DNA of 7,942 nt, from contig CAILKA010000266.1 of NCBI GenBank assembly GCA_903834645.1, forward strand, positions 1-7,942. The letters run 5' to 3'. This DNA is from an uncultured beta proteobacterium (GTDB lineage Bacteria; Pseudomonadota; Gammaproteobacteria; Burkholderiales; Burkholderiaceae_C). Positions 6,063 through 7,942 of the stretch are shown piece by piece. The notes under the pieces were generated by a model, which did not search any database, was not told where the DNA came from, and saw nothing but the letters and a program-made list of their open reading frames with translations. Positions within the stretch are counted from its first letter, which is position 1. Each line of letters starts with the position of its first letter. Position numbers and translations under genes: made by a program.

Positions 6063-6467
6063 ATGCCCCACCTCGTCGTGCTCTACACACCCGACCTGGA
6101 GCCGCAAGGCGCGATCGCCCAACTGTGCCGGAACCTCGCAGACACGATGGTGGCGCAGCGCGACGAAGCGGGCACGGCCGTCTTCCCGGTGGGCGGCGTA
6201 CGCGTGCTGGCCTATCCGGCCGCGCACTCCGCGGTGGCCGACGGCAGCGGCGAGCACGGCTTCGTCTACCTGAACCTGAGGATGGCACGCGGGCGCAGCC
6301 CGGCCGTGCGGCAGGCGGTGGGCGAGGCGCTCGCGCAGGCCGCGCGGGCGCACTTCGCGCCGCTGCTGGCGCAGCGCCACTTCGGCATCACGCTGCAGGT
6401 GGACGAGGGGAGCGAGGTGTTCGACGCCAAGGTCGGCAACCTGCACGCGCTCTTTGCGGCGTGCTGA
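6063..6467 (+). CDS. hpaF: 5-carboxymethyl-2-hydroxymuconate delta-isomerase
   Basis: A 134-residue member of the tautomerase superfamily. It isomerises 5-carboxymethyl-2-hydroxymuconate to 5-oxopent-3-ene-1,2,5-tricarboxylate, the third step of homoprotocatechuate meta-cleavage. The MPHLVVLYTPDL start gives the catalytic Pro1 after Met removal. FPVGGVRVLAY corresponds to the FPLAGIRS segment of the E. coli protein. FVYLNLRMARGRSPAVRQAVGE and the terminal VGNLHALF are also family features. The length is slightly above the roughly 126 residues I recall for E. coli. GGGAG (6051-6055) with 7-base spacing supports this start. It is the last gene of the run here; the next gene is convergent, so hpaG, hpaH and hpaI do not follow. 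Confidence 0.92.
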   Translation: MPHLVVLYTPDLEPQGAIAQLCRNLADTMVAQRDEAGTAVFPVGGVRVLAYPAAHSAVADGSGEHGFVYLNLRMARGRSPAVRQAVGEALAQAARAHFAPLLAQRHFGITLQVDEGSEVFDAKVGNLHALFAAC

Positions 6468-6492
6468 GCGGCGGCACCGCCCGATCCTCAGC
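6463..6492. terminator. Imperfect nested stem between the convergent hpaF and lyase genes
   Basis: The outer arms GCTGAG (6463-6468) and CTCAGC (6487-6492) each contain one of the two opposing TGA stop codons. Inner arms GGCGG (6470-6474) and CCGCC (6477-6481) form a second stem, with unpaired bases on the right side. The two genes are only 20 bases apart. The structure may end transcription both ways, but there is no T-tract and the inner loop of 2 bases is tight. Confidence 0.35.
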
Positions 6493-7363
6493 TCCCGTCC
6501 GCGTAGCGCATGCCCGCCTCGAGCACGCCGGGCGTGCCGATGAGCGCGTTCAACCCGTCGAAGTCGAGCATGCGTTCGCGCCACGGCGTGGTGCTGCCGT
6601 GCGCCTTCAGGCTCGCGTAGTAGCCCTGCAGCGTGTGCGCCACCGCACGCGCGGTGCCGCCGGGGAAGATGACGATCCGAAAGCCGCGCTCACCGAGCGC
6701 CTGCGCCGACTCCACCGGCGTCTGCCCGCCCTCGACCATGGTGGCCAGCAAGGGCACACGCGCGGCCAGCCGTGCGCAGGCGGCGTCTATCTGCGCGGGC
6801 GTGCGCAGTGCTTCCACGAAGAGCGCGTCGACCCCGCAGGCCAGGTAAGCCTCGGCGCGCGCGAGCGCGGCCTCGAGCCCCTCCACCGCCAGGGCATCGG
6901 TGCGCGCCAGGATCAGCGTCTCGTGGCTCGTGCGCGCATCGAGCGCAGCGCGCAGCTTGCCGCACATCTCGGCCACCGGCACCACGCCCTTGCCCTGCAG
7001 GTGGCCGCAGCGCTTGGGGAAGGTCTGGTCCTCGAGCTGGATCATCGCCGCACCGGCGCGCTCCAGGCCGCGCACGGTGCGCTGCACGTTCAGCGCGTTG
7101 CCGAAGCCCGTGTCGGCGTCCACGATCACCGGCACGCGCACGCGCTCGGTGATATGCGCCAGCGTGTCGGTGACCTCGCTGAAGGTGGTCAAGCCGATGT
7201 CGGGGCTGCCCAGCCGCGTGTAGGCGATCGAGGCCCCCGACAGGTACAGCGCCTCGAAGCCGGCCTGCTCGGCCACCAGGGCCGACAGGGCGTCGTAGAT
7301 GCCCGGGGCGAGCAGCGCGCGCGGCTCGGCCAGGCGCGTGCGCAAGGTGTGCGGGGTCGTCAT
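6488..7363 (-). CDS. Isocitrate lyase/PEP mutase superfamily protein (2-methylisocitrate lyase-like)
   Basis: A 291-residue TIM-barrel enzyme of the isocitrate lyase/PEP mutase superfamily. Features in order are LAPGIYDALSALVAEQAGF (about 18-36), YLSGASIAYT (40-49), VDADTGFGNALNV with the metal-binding Asp83 and Asp85, MIQLEDQTFPKRCGHLQGK (107-125) and ILARTDAL (151-158). The PKRCGH loop keeps Cys119. In this superfamily that residue marks C-C lyases such as 2-methylisocitrate or 2,3-dimethylmalate lyase, rather than phosphonopyruvate-type mutases or oxaloacetate decarboxylases, which lack it. The exact substrate is not resolved. The start at 7363 has AAGGAG (7374-7369) 5 bases upstream. It lies 37-38 bases after the FAD dehydrogenase and is probably co-transcribed with it. 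Confidence 0.9.
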   Translation of the reverse strand: MTTPHTLRTRLAEPRALLAPGIYDALSALVAEQAGFEALYLSGASIAYTRLGSPDIGLTTFSEVTDTLAHITERVRVPVIVDADTGFGNALNVQRTVRGLERAGAAMIQLEDQTFPKRCGHLQGKGVVPVAEMCGKLRAALDARTSHETLILARTDALAVEGLEAALARAEAYLACGVDALFVEALRTPAQIDAACARLAARVPLLATMVEGGQTPVESAQALGERGFRIVIFPGGTARAVAHTLQGYYASLKAHGSTTPWRERMLDFDGLNALIGTPGVLEAGMRYADGS

Positions 7364-7380
7364 CGGATCTCCTTGTGCGC

Positions 7381-7398
7381 CGGGTGGGCCGGGTGGGC
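7381..7398. repeat. Two 9-base tandem units between the dehydrogenase and lyase genes
   Basis: CGGGTGGGC occurs twice in direct succession (7381-7389 and 7390-7398), filling about half of the short spacer between the two minus-strand genes. It lies just upstream of the lyase ribosome binding site and is probably slippage-prone. No function is evident. Confidence 0.55.
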
Positions 7399-7401
7399 CG
7401 G

Positions 7402-7942
7402 TTACGGCGTGTGCGCCAGGGGTGCCGCGTTCGCGCCGAGCTGCATGGCGGCGGTGCGGGCAGCGATCCAGCCGCCCGCCACCGCGCTGAGCAGCCCGTT
7501 GCCCGAGAGGTAGCCCCACACGGCGTTGCCCGACACGCCGCGTGCGGCCCCGCCTGCGGCCAGCAGGTTGGGAAACACGGCGCCCTCGACATGGCGCACG
7601 CGCGCATGCGCATCGATGTCGAGGCCGCCCTGGGTGTGGAAGAGCGCGCCCGTGACCTGGATCGCATGCAGCGGGCCCGCCAGGCGCGTGGGCGCGAGCG
7701 TGCGCGCGAGCGTGTCCGCATCGCACCCGATCACCCGGGCCAGCGCCGGCACGTCGGCGGCGTGGCGCACGGCGCCGGCGGCCTCGGCGCCCACGAAGTC
7801 CGGGAAATTGCGCCCCAGCGCCAGCAGCCGGTCGTCGAAGACGTTCCACGCGAGCCCGCCCGGCTGGGCGAGCACCTGCACGCTCGCCTCCGAGTAGCCC
7901 AGCGTCTCGTCGTGGAAGCGCTCGCCGCGCGCGTTGACCTGC
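7402..7942 (-). CDS. FAD-dependent oxidoreductase (FAD_binding_2, tricarballylate dehydrogenase/fumarate reductase-like), partial
   Basis: The C-terminal 179 residues of a flavoprotein whose N-terminal part, including the FAD dinucleotide motif, lies beyond the right edge. Near the visible start is VNARGERFHDE, matching the VN..G.RF..E strand of the fumarate reductase/tricarballylate dehydrogenase family. Near the end, FHTQGGLDIDAHARV and then FPNLLAAGGAARGVSGNAVWGYLSGNGLLSAVAGGW form the usual C-terminal FAD-contact block, here Ala-Ala-Gly-Gly. No heme or iron-sulfur motif is visible. Family members oxidise or reduce a C-C bond next to a carboxylate or ketone, and the substrate here is unknown. 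A GTG at 7881 is internal, since coding clearly continues upstream. It is upstream of, and probably co-transcribed with, the lyase gene. Confidence 0.85.
   Translation of the reverse strand, partial: QVNARGERFHDETLGYSEASVQVLAQPGGLAWNVFDDRLLALGRNFPDFVGAEAAGAVRHAADVPALARVIGCDADTLARTLAPTRLAGPLHAIQVTGALFHTQGGLDIDAHARVRHVEGAVFPNLLAAGGAARGVSGNAVWGYLSGNGLLSAVAGGWIAARTAAMQLGANAAPLAHTP

Noticed and set aside
6125..7513. Plus-strand frame of 462 codons opposite the lyase gene
   Set aside because: It is antisense to a clear enzyme, and its composition is typical of a GC-rich shadow frame.

Overview
The window is a very GC-rich piece of a bacterial chromosome. Its codon use, its protein types and its homoprotocatechuate genes suggest a beta-proteobacterium of the order Burkholderiales (Comamonadaceae/Sphaerotilaceae-like). 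This is judged from remembered family resemblance, not from a search. I see no tRNA, rRNA, CRISPR array, insertion sequence, integrase or origin. No gene-free stretch exceeds 300 bases.

Layout. (1) 1-660, minus strand: the start of a gene that runs off the left edge. It looks like a winged-helix domain followed by a PD-(D/E)XK nuclease-like domain. (2) 758/767-1618, plus strand: a pirin-family protein, divergent from (1). A clean inverted repeat lies between them, and a strong stem-loop overlaps the pirin stop codon. (3) 1664-2927, minus strand: three small genes reading leftward, in transcription order an NnrU-family membrane protein, a 91-residue conserved hypothetical protein and a 49-residue hydrophobic peptide. 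(4) 3094-6467, plus strand: a compact four-gene run of a MaoC-like dehydratase, hpaE, hpaD and hpaF. (5) 6488-7942, minus strand: a PEP mutase/isocitrate lyase-superfamily enzyme, preceded in transcription order by the C-terminal part of an FAD-dependent dehydrogenase that runs off the right edge. This pair is convergent with hpaF.

How the genes work together. hpaD, hpaE and hpaF encode three consecutive steps of homoprotocatechuate (3,4-dihydroxyphenylacetate) meta-cleavage: extradiol ring opening, oxidation of the semialdehyde to the dicarboxylate, and isomerisation. The later steps (hpaG decarboxylase, hpaH hydratase, hpaI aldolase) and a regulator are not in the window. The slot just before hpaE holds a MaoC-like hotdog protein instead. 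The FAD dehydrogenase and lyase pair looks like a second small catabolic unit for an unknown organic acid.

Most of the window is ordinary catabolic and housekeeping sequence. I do not see a clear new system. The items most worth a second look are the winged-helix/nuclease-like protein with its divergent operator-like palindrome, the MaoC gene joined to an incomplete hpa set, and the dehydrogenase/C-C lyase pair.
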